Shown here: positions 9,220 to 19,600 of the stretch, in pieces
Layout: the number at the start of each line of letters is the position of its first letter
Position numbering within the stretch: the stretch's first letter is position 1
NCBI RefSeq assembly: GCF_902833645.1
Contig: NZ_CADFGE010000007.1
Location: 62,001-126,000 of the forward strand
Origin: Paraburkholderia fungorum
GTDB taxonomy: Bacteria > Pseudomonadota > Gammaproteobacteria > Burkholderiales > Burkholderiaceae
Length of the DNA: 64,000 nucleotides
Reading direction: 5' to 3'
The notes under the pieces: model-generated
What the model was told of the DNA's origin: nothing
The model's input: the letters and a program-made list of their open reading frames with translations, nothing else
Databases searched by the model: none
Made by a program: the position numbers and the translations under genes

Positions 9220-10707
9220 ATGAGTCTCGCCGTTCGCTTCGACGATATCCGCAAAGACTTTGGCCCGGTGCGCGTGCTGCATGGCGTGAGCTTTGAACTG
9301 ACGCCGGGGCGCATCTATGGGTTGCTCGGCGAGAATGGCGCGGGCAAATCGACGCTGATGAAGATCCTTGCCGGCTACGAAACGGCAAGCTCGGGCAGCG
9401 TGCTGGTTGACGGCCACGCGCAGCAGTTCGCCGGTTCCCGCGACGCGGAAGCGCAAGGCATCGTGCTGATTCACCAGGAGTTCAATCTTGCCGAGCATCT
9501 GACGATCGCGCAGAACATGTATCTCGGCCATGAAAAAAAGCGCGGCTGGTTCGTCGACGATGCTGCGATGCGCGCCGAGGCAGCACGTTTTCTGGCGCAG
9601 GTCGGTCTCGAGAAAGCGCCGGATACGAAAGTGCGCGAGCTGATCGTCGCGGAAAAGCAGATGGTGGAGATCGCCAAGGCGCTGTCGCGGCGCGCGCGTT
9701 TGCTCGTCATGGACGAACCGACCGCCACGCTCACACCCGCCGAGACCGAGCGTCTCTTCACCTTGATGGCCAAGCTCAAAGCCGACGGCGTGACCCTCAT
9801 CTACATCTCGCACAAGCTCGATGAAGTCGAGCGTATTACCGACGAAGTGATCGTGATGCGCGACGGCCGCTTTGTCGCGCGCGGTGAAACCGTGGGACTC
9901 GCGCGGCAGCAGATGGCGAATTTGATGGTCGGGCGCGACGTGTCCGATATGTTCCCCGACAAGATCACCGTGCCTCTCGACGCGCCGATTGCGCTAAAGG
10001 TAGAGGGCCTTGCTGTACCAGACTGGGTTGAAGACCTGAGCTTCGACGTGCGCGCAGGTGAAGTGTTGGGTTTCGCCGGCCTCGTCGGCGCGGGCCGCAC
10101 CGAAGCGTTCGAAGCGATCCTCGGCCTGCGCAAACGCACGGCGGGGCGCATCGAGATAGCCGGCCGCCGCGCCGATCTGAAAAACCCTCGCGACGCGATG
10201 CGCCACGGTCTTACCTATCTGAGCGAAGACCGCAAAGGCAAAGGCCTGCATGTGAATCTGAGCTTGCAGGACAACGTCACGCTAATGACGCTCGAACGCT
10301 ACGCGCACCCATTGCTCGACATGAAAGCGGGGCGCACGGCATTGACGAAGGCGGTGAGCGACTTCGGCATTCGCACCGGCGATCTGTCGAGCCGCGCGCG
10401 CATGCTCTCCGGCGGCAATCAGCAGAAGCTCGCGCTCGCCAAATTCCTGCAACCCGATCCGAACGTGATCGTGCTGGACGAACCGACGCGCGGCGTCGAT
10501 GTCGGCGCGAAACGCGACATCTATTTTCTGATTCATCGTCTGGCCGCGCAGGGCCGCGCGGTAGTCGTCATTTCATCCGAACTGATCGAACTGATCGGCC
10601 TGTGCCATCGCGTTGCTGTGATGCGCGCGGGACGCCTGCAAACCACGCTCACGCTCGAGCATCTGACCGAAGAGGAGTTGATCGCCCATGCGACCGGCAC
10701 CCACTGA
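9220..10707 (+). CDS. Sugar ABC transporter ATP-binding protein (RbsA/XylG type, duplicated cassette)
   Basis: 495 residues containing two fused ABC cassettes, as in RbsA, MglA and XylG. The first has Walker A GENGAGKST (residues ~37-45), Q-loop IHQEFNL and Walker B LLVMDEPTATL. Its signature helix is degenerate. The second has a degenerate Walker A (GLVGAGRTE), a strong signature LSGGNQQK and Walker B VIVLDEPTRG. This asymmetry is normal for the family. The 3' end overlaps the permease gene by 20 bp, suggesting translational coupling. It would energise import through the permease at 10688-11701. Confidence 0.92.
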   Translation: MSLAVRFDDIRKDFGPVRVLHGVSFELTPGRIYGLLGENGAGKSTLMKILAGYETASSGSVLVDGHAQQFAGSRDAEAQGIVLIHQEFNLAEHLTIAQNMYLGHEKKRGWFVDDAAMRAEAARFLAQVGLEKAPDTKVRELIVAEKQMVEIAKALSRRARLLVMDEPTATLTPAETERLFTLMAKLKADGVTLIYISHKLDEVERITDEVIVMRDGRFVARGETVGLARQQMANLMVGRDVSDMFPDKITVPLDAPIALKVEGLAVPDWVEDLSFDVRAGEVLGFAGLVGAGRTEAFEAILGLRKRTAGRIEIAGRRADLKNPRDAMRHGLTYLSEDRKGKGLHVNLSLQDNVTLMTLERYAHPLLDMKAGRTALTKAVSDFGIRTGDLSSRARMLSGGNQQKLALAKFLQPDPNVIVLDEPTRGVDVGAKRDIYFLIHRLAAQGRAVVVISSELIELIGLCHRVAVMRAGRLQTTLTLEHLTEEELIAHATGTH

Positions 10708-11701
10708 AGCCGTCCAATCCGGCCGCGCGCTGCGCTTCGCGCACCGTCTGTACGCGCTCGGGCCGCTGGTCGGGCTGATCGCGCTGTGCATTGTCGGCAC
10801 GCTGCTCAACCGCGATTTCGCGACGCTCGACAACATGATGAACGTGCTCACACGCACCTCGTTCATCGGCATCATTGCGGTCGGCATGACCTTTGTGATT
10901 ATCTCGGGCGGCATCGATCTGTCGGTCGGGTCGATGGCGGCGCTGATCGCGGGCAGCATGATCTGGCTGATGAACGGACTTGCCGCCGGTGTCGGCGGTC
11001 ATACGCTGGCACCCTTGCTGATCCTCACCCTCGGCATCGTGTTCGCGCTGGTGCTCGGCGGTTTGTTCGGCTGCGCGCACGGGCTGTTGATCACCAAAGG
11101 ACGCATTGAGCCGTTCATCGTCACGCTGGGCACGCTGGGCATTTTTCGCGCGGTGCTGACGTGGCTCGCGGATGGCGGCGCGCTGACTTTGGATAACTCG
11201 TTATCCGACTTGTACGGCCCGGTTTATTACGCAAGTCTCTTTGGCGTACCGGTGCCGATCTGGGTGTTCCTGGTTGTCGCGGCGGGCGGTGCGTTGATCC
11301 TCAATCGCACTGCGTTCGGCCGCCACGTGCAGGCAATCGGGTCGAACGAACAGGTCGCGCGCTATGCGGCGATTCGCGTCGATACCGTGAAGATCGTCAC
11401 GTACGTATTGCTCGGCATCTGCGTCGGCGTGGCGACGGTGCTGTATGTACCGCGGCTCGGTTCCGCCACGCCGACCACCGGCCTGCTTTGGGAACTGGAA
11501 GCGATCGCATCGGTGGTGGTAGGCGGCACGGCGCTCAAGGGTGGCGAAGGGCGTGTGATCGGCACGGTGATCGGCGCGATCCTGCTTTCGGTGATCGCCA
11601 ACATTCTGAATCTGACCAGCATCATCAGCGTGTATTTGAACGCGGCGGTGCAGGGCGTTGTGATTATCTTCGTCGCGTTCGTGCAGCGCGGACGGCGGTA
11701 A
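10688..11701 (+). CDS. Sugar ABC transporter permease (RbsC type)
   Basis: 337 residues with about ten hydrophobic segments and the family landmarks GMTFVIISGGIDLSVGS, IEPFIVTLGTLGIFR, RTAFGRHVQAIGSN and VVGGTALKGGEG(R). These are the ribose/xylose-type (BPD_transp_2) permease motifs, including the loop that meets the ATPase. GAGGAG at 10672-10677 precedes the ATG within the ATPase gene. Inner-membrane channel of the transporter encoded at 9220-12746. Confidence 0.92.
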   Translation: MRPAPTEAVQSGRALRFAHRLYALGPLVGLIALCIVGTLLNRDFATLDNMMNVLTRTSFIGIIAVGMTFVIISGGIDLSVGSMAALIAGSMIWLMNGLAAGVGGHTLAPLLILTLGIVFALVLGGLFGCAHGLLITKGRIEPFIVTLGTLGIFRAVLTWLADGGALTLDNSLSDLYGPVYYASLFGVPVPIWVFLVVAAGGALILNRTAFGRHVQAIGSNEQVARYAAIRVDTVKIVTYVLLGICVGVATVLYVPRLGSATPTTGLLWELEAIASVVVGGTALKGGEGRVIGTVIGAILLSVIANILNLTSIISVYLNAAVQGVVIIFVAFVQRGRR

Positions 11702-11783
11702 GTGGCAGGCGTTGGGCTTCAACGGATACAACGGCAAGTTCGAGAATCGGGGCGCATGAACGCCTCACAACGGAGACACAACC

Positions 11784-12746
11784 ATGAAGCAGATCATTCG
11801 AGCGGTCGGCGCCGGCATGCTGGCGTTGGGGATACTGGGCACGGCAGGCGTCGCGCGTGCCGACGAGAAGGTCACGCTGGGCGTCGCGATTCCAACGGCC
11901 GACCATGGCTTTACGGGTGGCATCGTCTGGTGGGCGAACAAGGCGAAAGCCGATCTGGAGAAAGCCCATCCCGATCTGAAAGTGATCGTGAAGACCGCGG
12001 CGGGCGCGCCCGAACAGGCGAACCAGTTGCAGGATCTGGTGACGGTGAACAAGATCAACGCACTGGTGATTTTCCCGTTCGAGTCGGCCTCGCTCACGCA
12101 ACCGGTCGCGCAGGTGAAGAAGAAAGGCGTGTATGTAACGGTGGTGGATCGCGGTCTGACGGATACGAGCGCCCAGGATGCCTACGTTGCCGGCGACAAC
12201 ACCGCGTTCGGCAAGATTCCCGCCGAGTATCTGGCGAAAGCACTCGACGGCAAGGGCGACATCGTCGCGCTGCGCGGCATTCCGACCACGCTCGACAATG
12301 AACGCTGGACCGCGTTCACGAACGTGATCAAGAACTATCCGCAGATGAAAATCCTCGATGCGAAGTACGCGAACTGGAATCGCGACGACGCGTTCAAGGT
12401 GATGCAGGACTATCTCACGCGCTTCAAGCATATCGACGCGGTCTGGGCCGCTGACGACGACATGGCGGTCGGCGTGCTCAAGGCGATCGAACAGGCCAAG
12501 CGCACCGACATCAAGATCGTGTTCGGCGGGGCGGGTTCGAAGGGTATGGTGAAGAACGTGATGGATGGTGCGCCGATGATCAAGGCCGACGTGTCGTACT
12601 CGCCGAAATTCATCTACGACGCAATCAAGCTCACCGCCGAGGCGCGCCTGAAGGGCGACAAACTGCCGCCGACCACGATCATTCCGTCGGTGCTTATCAC
12701 GAAGGAAAACGCGCAGCAGTTCTACTTTCCTGACTCGCCGTTCTGA
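11784..12746 (+). CDS. Periplasmic sugar-binding protein of the ABC transporter
   Basis: 320 residues. The signal peptide ends VARADEK. The type-I periplasmic-binding-protein fold is recognised by VTLGVAIPTADHGFTGGIVW, the QLQDLVTVNKINALVI strand, VVDRGLTDTSAQ and VWAADDDMAVGVLKAIEQA. It is most like ribose/galactofuranose/allose-type receptors, but the ligand cannot be read from sequence. GGAGAC precedes the start. It lies 82 bp after the permease and 76 bp before the isomerase gene. An inverted repeat around 12768-12795 (CTGTCA...TGACAG) could stabilise the upstream message, as is often seen behind binding-protein genes. Confidence 0.9.
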   Translation: MKQIIRAVGAGMLALGILGTAGVARADEKVTLGVAIPTADHGFTGGIVWWANKAKADLEKAHPDLKVIVKTAAGAPEQANQLQDLVTVNKINALVIFPFESASLTQPVAQVKKKGVYVTVVDRGLTDTSAQDAYVAGDNTAFGKIPAEYLAKALDGKGDIVALRGIPTTLDNERWTAFTNVIKNYPQMKILDAKYANWNRDDAFKVMQDYLTRFKHIDAVWAADDDMAVGVLKAIEQAKRTDIKIVFGGAGSKGMVKNVMDGAPMIKADVSYSPKFIYDAIKLTAEARLKGDKLPPTTIIPSVLITKENAQQFYFPDSPF

Positions 12747-12822
12747 TTGCGGGCGTCCGCTGCGTGTCTGTCATGCCTCAGTCCCAGCGTGACAGGCGCG
12801 CCATAGTTCGAGGAATCGTACG

Positions 12823-13872
12823 ATGAAAACCATCAAAGGGCCGGCGATTTTCCTCGCCCAGTTCATGGGCGACGAGGTGCCGTTCGATAACCTCGCGCAT
12901 CTGGCGGGTTGGGCGGCGAGCCTCGGCTTCAAGGGGATTCAGGTGCCATGCGATACGCGCCTGATCGATCTCGAGCAGGCGGCGGCGAGCCAGACCTATT
13001 GCGACGAGCTGCGTGAGATCGCCGAAGACGCTGGCGTGACCATCACCGAACTCTCGACGCACTTGCAAGGGCAACTCGTCGCGGTGCATCCGGCCTATGA
13101 CACGTTGTTCGACGGCTTTGCGGCGCAGCATGTGCGCGGCAATCCTGCTGCACGCACGCAGTGGGCGGTCGATCAGATGAAACTGGCGGCCAAGGCGTCG
13201 CAACGTTTGGGGTTGAACACCCACGTGTCGTTTTCCGGCGCGCTGGCGTGGCCGTACCTCTATCCGTGGCCGCAGCGTCCGGCAGGATTGATAGAAGCCG
13301 CCTTCGACGAACTCGCGCGCCGCTGGACGCCGATTCTCGATGAGTTCGACGAAGCTGGCGTTGACGTGTGCTATGAACTGCACCCGGGCGAGGATCTGCA
13401 CGACGGCGTGACCTTCGAGCGTTTTCTGGATGCGGTGAAGCAACACCCGCGCGCTAACATCCTCTACGACCCGAGCCATTTCATGCTGCAGCAACTTGAT
13501 TACCTCGCCTTCATCGACATCTTTCACGAGCGCATCAAGGCGTTCCATGTGAAGGATGCGGAGTTTCGTCCGAACGGTAAGCAGGGCGTGTACGGCGGCT
13601 ATAGTGGCTGGGTCGAACGCGCGGGGCGTTTCCGCTCCCTTGGCGACGGGCAGATCGATTTCAGCGCGATCTTCTCGAAGATGGCGCAATACGATTTTCC
13701 CGGCTGGGCCGTGCTGGAATGGGAATGCGCATTGAAGCATCCACAGGACGGCGCGCGTGAAGGCGCAGAGTTCATCCGCCGTCACATCATTCGTGTGGCC
13801 GACCATGCATTCGATGATTTCGCGGGCAGCGGTGTGGATGCGGCGCAGCTAAAGCGTGTGCTTGGCATTTGA
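12823..13872 (+). CDS. Sugar phosphate isomerase/epimerase (xylose-isomerase-like TIM barrel)
   Basis: 349 residues of the AP-endonuclease-2/xylose isomerase-like superfamily. Likely metal ligands are the Glu in CYELHPGEDLHD, the Asp/His in ILYDPSHF, the His in IKAFHVKDAEF and the Glu in WAVLEWEC. FKGIQVPCD near the start is the first barrel strand. GAGGAA precedes the ATG. The co-transcribed Gfo/Idh/MocA dehydrogenase suggests a two-step conversion of an imported sugar or polyol, as in inositol-like or 3-keto-sugar pathways. The actual reaction is not known. Confidence 0.85.
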   Translation: MKTIKGPAIFLAQFMGDEVPFDNLAHLAGWAASLGFKGIQVPCDTRLIDLEQAAASQTYCDELREIAEDAGVTITELSTHLQGQLVAVHPAYDTLFDGFAAQHVRGNPAARTQWAVDQMKLAAKASQRLGLNTHVSFSGALAWPYLYPWPQRPAGLIEAAFDELARRWTPILDEFDEAGVDVCYELHPGEDLHDGVTFERFLDAVKQHPRANILYDPSHFMLQQLDYLAFIDIFHERIKAFHVKDAEFRPNGKQGVYGGYSGWVERAGRFRSLGDGQIDFSAIFSKMAQYDFPGWAVLEWECALKHPQDGAREGAEFIRRHIIRVADHAFDDFAGSGVDAAQLKRVLGI

Positions 13873-13941
13873 CTGTGATCTGAAGGCGCGCGGGCCGTGA
13901 AGCATGAAGCGGCAGAAGCAGATCGCTAAGGAGTGAGAGAG

Positions 13942-15093
13942 ATGCCACAACGAAGACTCAGGCTCGGCATGGTCGGCGGCGGGCAGGGTGCGTTTATCGG
14001 CGCGGTGCATCGAATCGCGGCGCGGCTCGACGACCGGTTCGAACTGGTGGCGGGCGCGTTGTCGTCCGATCCGCAACGCGCGCAAGCGAGCGCTGCCGAA
14101 GCTGGTATCGCACGCAGCTATGCAGACTGGGGCGAAATGGCGCACGCCGAAGCCGCGCGCGATGACGGTATCGACGCGGTCGCGATCGTCACGCCGAATC
14201 ATCTGCATGCACCGGTGGCGACGGCTTTTCTCGAAGCGGGCATTCATGTGATCTGCGACAAGCCTTTGGCGATTTCGCTGGCGGAAGGCGAGGCGCTAGC
14301 GAAGCTCGCTCGCGTTAAGAACAAGCTATTCGCGTTGACGCATACGTATTCCGGTTACCCGTTGGTACGCCATGCTCGTGAACTCGTCGAAAACGGTGCA
14401 CTCGGCGAAATACGCGTGGTGCAAGTCGAATACGCGCAGGACTGGCTGGCTGAACCGATAGAAACGAGCGGCACGAACAAACAGGCGGGCTGGCGCACTG
14501 ATCCGTCTTTAGCGGGCCCTGCCGGCTGTCTCGGCGACATCGGCACGCATGCGTATCACCTCGCTGCCTTCATCACGGGGATGACGCCGTCATCGCTATC
14601 CGCCGAGTTGCACGCGTTCGTGCCGGGACGCCGTATCGACGACCACGTGCAGACGATGCTGCGCTATTCGAACGGCGCGCGCGGCATGCTATGGGCGAGC
14701 CAGGTGGCGAGCGGCGCGGAGAATGCGCTGCGTCTGCGGGTGTATGGAACGAAAGCGAGTCTCGCTTTCGATCAGGAGAATCCGAACGAATTGTGGTTCA
14801 CGCCGCTGGGCGGAACGGCCGGGCGCCTGACGCGCGGACGTGTGAAAAGCGCGGTCGCGGCGCATGCGACGCGTGTGCCACAGGGGCATCCTGAGGGTTA
14901 TCTGGAAGCGTTCGCGCAGTTGTACAAGGATGCGGCGTTACAGATCGAAGCGTTGAATGCGGGTCAACCGTTGCCCGCTGAAAGCCTGCTGCTCACAACG
15001 GTGGATGACGGTGTAGCGGGCCTGCGTTTCATCGACGCGGTGTTGGCGAGCAGCGCAGCCGAGGGTCAGTGGCGCCCCATAGAGCCCGGTTGA
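13942..15093 (+). CDS. Gfo/Idh/MocA-family NAD(P)-dependent oxidoreductase
   Basis: 383 residues. The N-terminal Rossmann fold shows LRLGMVGGGQGAFIGAVHR, then DAVAIVTPNHLHAPVATA and the hallmark CDKPLA (Lys is the catalytic residue of the family). The C-terminal half has the GCLGDIGTHAYHLAAF segment with the second expected catalytic His/Asp. AAGGAG at 13928-13933 decides for the ATG at 13942 over a GTG at 13933. Last gene of the sugar operon, 69 bp after the isomerase. It probably oxidises or reduces a hydroxyl of the imported sugar; the substrate is unknown. Confidence 0.88.
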   Translation: MPQRRLRLGMVGGGQGAFIGAVHRIAARLDDRFELVAGALSSDPQRAQASAAEAGIARSYADWGEMAHAEAARDDGIDAVAIVTPNHLHAPVATAFLEAGIHVICDKPLAISLAEGEALAKLARVKNKLFALTHTYSGYPLVRHARELVENGALGEIRVVQVEYAQDWLAEPIETSGTNKQAGWRTDPSLAGPAGCLGDIGTHAYHLAAFITGMTPSSLSAELHAFVPGRRIDDHVQTMLRYSNGARGMLWASQVASGAENALRLRVYGTKASLAFDQENPNELWFTPLGGTAGRLTRGRVKSAVAAHATRVPQGHPEGYLEAFAQLYKDAALQIEALNAGQPLPAESLLLTTVDDGVAGLRFIDAVLASSAAEGQWRPIEPG

Positions 15094-15142
15094 CTGTGGG
15101 CACGTGGCGCGCACGCCCTGCAGGGAAGGGAGCCATTCAATT

Positions 15143-16231
15143 TCAACGGCGCCTGATTTTCAACCAGGCCTTGAGCGTGCCCAGGTCCTGGAACTCCACT
15201 AGATCGTACTCGAGCGAGCGGATCTGTTCCTGCAGCATAAAAACGTCCTCCGTCAACCCGTGCATGACGTTCTTCGGCGTGATGGACGCCATCGGGTCGA
15301 GCCCGTAGCGTTCCTTGAACGCCATTTCGACAAACATAATTTCGTCGTCGAGTTCGCCGACCTGCTCCTTTAGTATCTTGTTGTAATGCCTGAGCCGGTC
15401 TTCGCTCAGGTTATCGATCGCGTTCTGGTCGATGTGCTCAAGTTCCAGCTGCAATTCGAGCAAATGCAGCAAGTTGTTCTTGCCGTAGGCTTCGTTGACT
15501 CGTTGCATCAGGACGGTTTTTCGTTTGCGTTCCTCTGGATCGCTTTCGCGATCGGGATGCAGCGCGCTGGCCAGCTTTCGATACACCTCGCGAATCGAGC
15601 GGCTCAATTGCGCTTCTTCTTCCTCGCGGCGTGCTTCGGCCGCTATTTGCTTTGCCGTCTTCTTTTTTGGGGCGCGTTGCGCCTGACGCGCCTGATGTTC
15701 CGCCGCTTGCGCAGCGTCGTCCTGTTCGATATGCGCCTGCAGGCGATCCAGAACTTCATCGGGCGAGTTCATGTCGATGTCGTCCAGTTCGACGCCTAAT
15801 ACCGTCTCCAGCATCGATTTCATTTCGTCTAACTCGGACGCTCTTTCGTCGTCGTAGTCGGACCCGCTGTGGCGGTTGTATAGCGCTTTCAGCTCGTCGC
15901 TATCTTCTTCCCCGAGACACCTCGCCGCCAGATCGACAATGAATGCAGAAAGAGTGCGCCGTTCGGTCTGGGTGATACGTTTCTGGTTGCTCTGTTCGTC
16001 GAGAAGGTGCGCCATCCGCGCACGCAAATGTTGCATTTTCTGCGTCAGCGGCAGCAGTTCATTCACGTACTTTTGCTGGAACGCGGGCGCGAACTCTTCC
16101 CACGCGCTCAAACTGGCACGCCGCTTTTCGATCTGTTTGATCAGCGTGTTGAACGCTTTCTGGCCCTTCGACAGGGTGGGTTGATTGTGGTCCGGTGCAA
16201 TGCTGACAGACTTGGTGCTTGTCTTGGTCAT
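15143..16231 (-). CDS. J-domain-containing protein of unknown function
   Basis: 362 residues from the ATG at 16231; a TTG at 16255 would add 8. The first ~200 residues are charged and largely helical. A DnaJ-like J domain follows (IREVYRKLASALHPDRESD, with the HPD tripeptide at about 225-227, then VLMQRVNEAYGKNNL). The C-terminal ~100 residues are predicted coiled coil. It lacks the Gly/Phe and zinc-finger parts of DnaJ. An HPD motif implies stimulation of an Hsp70 ATPase, so it may direct DnaK to a special client. It follows an 86-residue gene on the same strand by 38 bp. Confidence 0.75.
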   Translation of the reverse strand: MTKTSTKSVSIAPDHNQPTLSKGQKAFNTLIKQIEKRRASLSAWEEFAPAFQQKYVNELLPLTQKMQHLRARMAHLLDEQSNQKRITQTERRTLSAFIVDLAARCLGEEDSDELKALYNRHSGSDYDDERASELDEMKSMLETVLGVELDDIDMNSPDEVLDRLQAHIEQDDAAQAAEHQARQAQRAPKKKTAKQIAAEARREEEEAQLSRSIREVYRKLASALHPDRESDPEERKRKTVLMQRVNEAYGKNNLLHLLELQLELEHIDQNAIDNLSEDRLRHYNKILKEQVGELDDEIMFVEMAFKERYGLDPMASITPKNVMHGLTEDVFMLQEQIRSLEYDLVEFQDLGTLKAWLKIRRR

Positions 16232-16269
16232 GGAGCGGAGATCTTCGGTCGTCAAATGGGGGGCGCTGC

Positions 16270-16530
16270 CTAGCTGCCCTTGCTCTTCTTGAGCTGCGCT
16301 TCGAACGCAATATCGAGCTTGCTTGCCTTACGCGGCTTGGGCGGTCCAAAACCGTCGACGAATTTGACGAAATCGTCGAGCGTGAGCGGATCGGAGACTT
16401 TCTTGTCCGTGCCGCTCGATTTGTCGACCAGATAAAACAGGCCGCCGGACAGGCTGATCGCGGCGAACTGCGGATTGCCGCTGCGGGTTTTCAGCCGCTC
16501 GACGGCGTGGATGGCTCGGGTGGTGCGCAT
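16270..16530 (-). CDS. Conserved small hypothetical protein
   Basis: 86 residues, no signal peptide or membrane segment. It reads as a small alpha/beta domain (QFAAISLSGGLFYLVD) followed by a Lys/Pro-rich linker and a short helix (KLDIAFEAQLKKSKG). I do not recognise a family. It is the gene immediately upstream of the J-domain gene and likely shares its transcript. Confidence 0.65.
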   Translation of the reverse strand: MRTTRAIHAVERLKTRSGNPQFAAISLSGGLFYLVDKSSGTDKKVSDPLTLDDFVKFVDGFGPPKPRKASKLDIAFEAQLKKSKGS

Positions 16531-16566
16531 GATGGGGGACGGCTGGTCGGGGAAAGACTTCTACTG

Positions 16567-16599
16567 TAGCAACTTCGCGCACTGCACGCGAAATTGCTA
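16567..16599. other. Inverted repeat between the small hypothetical gene and the RND operon
   Basis: TAGCAACTTCGCG and CGCGAAATTGCTA form a 13-bp stem with one mismatch around a 7-nt loop. It lies just past the RND gene end (16619) and before the start of the 86-residue gene (16530). The T-run expected of a simple terminator is lacking, so its role as terminator is uncertain. Confidence 0.45.
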
Positions 16600-16618
16600 A
16601 ATTGCGCGGACTTAGCCG

Positions 16619-19600
16619 TTACACCCGATCCCTCACGGTGTACGCCTTGCGTTTGAACTTGCGTCGCAGCCAGTCCGCCCAGTCCTCCAGCACCGTGTAG
16701 ACCACCGGCACGACCACCAGCGTCAGAATCGACGACGTAATCACGCCGCCGATCACCGTCTGCCCGAGCGGCCCGCGTTGCTCGCCGCCTTCGCCGAGCG
16801 CCGCCGCCAGCGGCAGCATGCCGAAGATCATCGCCAGCGTGGTCATCAGAATCGGCCGCAGACGTACACGTGCGGCTTCGAGCAGCGCTTCCCGGCGTCC
16901 CATCATGCGGCCCTTGCCGGATGCGTCGAGCAGGGTGCCGCGCCGCGCCTGGTTCGCGAAGTCGATCAGCAAAATTGCATTCTTCGTCACGAGACCCATC
17001 AGCATCACGAAGCCGATGATCGAGAACATGTTCAGCGTGCTACCGAACAGCAGCAGCGCGATCAGCACGCCAATCAGGGTGAGCGGCAGCGACGCCATGA
17101 TGGCGAGCGGCTGCGCGAAGCTGGCGAACTGCGACGCGAGAATCATGTAGATGAAGATCACCGCGAGCGCTAGTGCCTCCACCGCGTAGACGAACGACTC
17201 GTTCATGCTCTTGGTCGAGCCTTCGAATCGATAGTGGTAGCCCGCCGGCAAATGCATCGCGTCGAGCGTTTTCGCGACGTCCGAAGCCACGTCGCCAGCC
17301 GAGCGGCCATTCACGTTCGCCGAAAGCATCACCTCGCGCCGCAGGTCGCGCCGGTTCAACACATCGGGGCCGGTCGTCTTGACGATATCCGCGATCTGCC
17401 GCAGCGGCACCAGCACGGGCGCGCCGTTCGAGTCCGTCCGGTTGGTGGCGATCATCAGCCTCGCCAGATCGGCAACGTCTTCGCGCTGTGCGCGCGGTAA
17501 GCGCACGCTGACATCGTAGTCCTGGTCGTCGGGCGCGCGCCATGTGCTGATCGCGTCGCCGGAGAGCAGCGGCCGCAACGCGGTGCCGATATCGGCCACG
17601 CCCACGCCGAGGTCGGATGCCAGCTCGCGTTTCACGTTGATCGCGACAATCGGCTTATCCGCCTTCAGACTAGAATCGAGATCGACGAGCCCCGGGATCT
17701 TTGCAATCCGCGCCTGAGCCGCATCCGAGAGCCGGCGCAGTTCGTCGATATTGTCGCCCTGCAAGCTCAGCTGGATTGCTTTGGTGCTGCCGGCGCCGTC
17801 GGGCATGCCGATTTCGGTGATCGATACGCCCGCCACCGAAGCAAGCCGCGCGCGAAACGCGCCGTTCAATTCGGCCATGCCGCGCGTGCGGTCGCGCCGG
17901 TCCTTCAGGCGCACGGTGATCAGCGCGGTGTTCTTGCCTTGCGTATTGCCCGAGTTGACTGTGGCGTAACTGAAGCGCACTTCGGGGTAGGTGGCGAGAA
18001 TTGCCTGCACCTGTTTCACTTTTTCCGAGGTGGCCTCAAGCGAGGTACCCACCGGTGTGGTCAAGCCGATCTGCGTTTCGGAGAAGTCCGCATTCGGCAC
18101 GAACTCGGTGCCGACGAACGGCACCAGAAACAGGCTGCCGAAGAACGTGGCCGCCGCTACGGCCAGCGTGATCGCGCGGTGCTTCAGCGACCAGCCGAGC
18201 AGACGCTGGTAGAACGTGGTGAGCCGGTCGATCTGCTTGTCGAACAGATGCAGCGAACGTTCTATGACGCGTCCGTAGCGATAGCCCTTGCGGCCCGTGT
18301 CCGCGTCGTGCAGATCCGGATCCGGCCAGATGGAGGACAGCATCGGATCGAGGGTGAACGATACGAACATCGAGATCAGCACGGCAGCCGCCACCGTGAT
18401 GCCGAACTGATGGAAGAAGCGGCCGATGATGCCGCCCATGAAGCCCACCGGCAGAAATACGGCGACGATCGAAAAGGTGGTCGCCAGCACGGCGAGCGCG
18501 ATTTCCTTGGTGCCGTCGAGCGCGGCGGTGCGGTGGTCCGCGCCGAGCTGTACGTGCCGCACGATGTTTTCGCGCACCACGATCGCATCGTCGATCAGCA
18601 AGCCGACGCACAAAGACAAGGCCATCAGCGTAATCACGTTGATCGTGAAGCCGCACGCGTACATCACCGCGAAGGTGCCGATCAGCGCGATCGGCAGGGT
18701 GAGGCCGGTGATCACCGTGCTGCGCCACGAGCCGAGAAACAGGAACACGATCAGCACCGTCAGCAGCGCGCCCTCGAGAAGCGTGCGTTTCACTTCGTTG
18801 ACGCTTTCTTCGATGTTGATCGACGAATCGTCGGTGATATCCAGTTTGACGCCTGGCGGCAGTTGCGGTTGCAGCAGGGCGACAGCGTCACGCACGCCGT
18901 GCGCGACGTCCACGGTGTTTTCGCCTTGCGCCTTGATGATCGACAGGAATAGCGCGCGCTGCCCGTTGAGCAAGGCCATGCTGTCTGGTTCCTGCTGGCC
19001 GTCCACGACATCGGCGACCTGATCGAGCGTGACGGGCTGAGTGGCGGAGGTGGCGGTCGGAATCGCCGATTGCGCGCCGCGCCGCGCGACGATGATGCGT
19101 TTGAAATCGTCCGGTTTCTCGAAGCGGCCTTTGACCTGTACGGTCTGTTCGATGTTGCTCGATGTCAGCGGGCCGGCCGGAATCTCCTGGTTCTCGTTCT
19201 GCACGGCACGGATCACCTGATCGACGCCGATCGACAGCGCCTGCAGCTTCTGCGGATTCACGTCGATCTGCACCTGCCGCTTTACGCCGCCCACCAGCGA
19301 CACCGAACCGACGCCGCGCACGGTTTCGAGCCGCTTGCGCACGATCTGATCGGCAACCGTGGTGAGATCGCGCGTGGACAGCGACGCGCCCGGCGCGTTC
19401 GAGATCGCCACGGTGATGATCGGCATATCCGACGGGTCGTAGCGCAGCACGCGCGGATCTTTCACGCCGTCGCGCAGGTCGGGGCGAATCAGTGCGATCT
19501 TGTCGCGCACGTCCTGGGCGGCTTGCACTGCGTCCACGGAAAGATCGAATTGCACGATCACGATCGACTGCGCGTCGTATGAACGCGAGGTGATTTCGTC

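Noticed and set aside
8074..9813. 579-residue frame antisense to the LacI-type gene and transporter ATPase
   Set aside because: Arg/Ala/His-rich composition typical of an antisense frame in high-GC DNA. The plus-strand genes have full domain motifs.
16231..16255. TTG start at 16255 for the J-domain gene
   Set aside because: Adds eight residues without a better ribosome-binding site; the ATG at 16231 is simpler.
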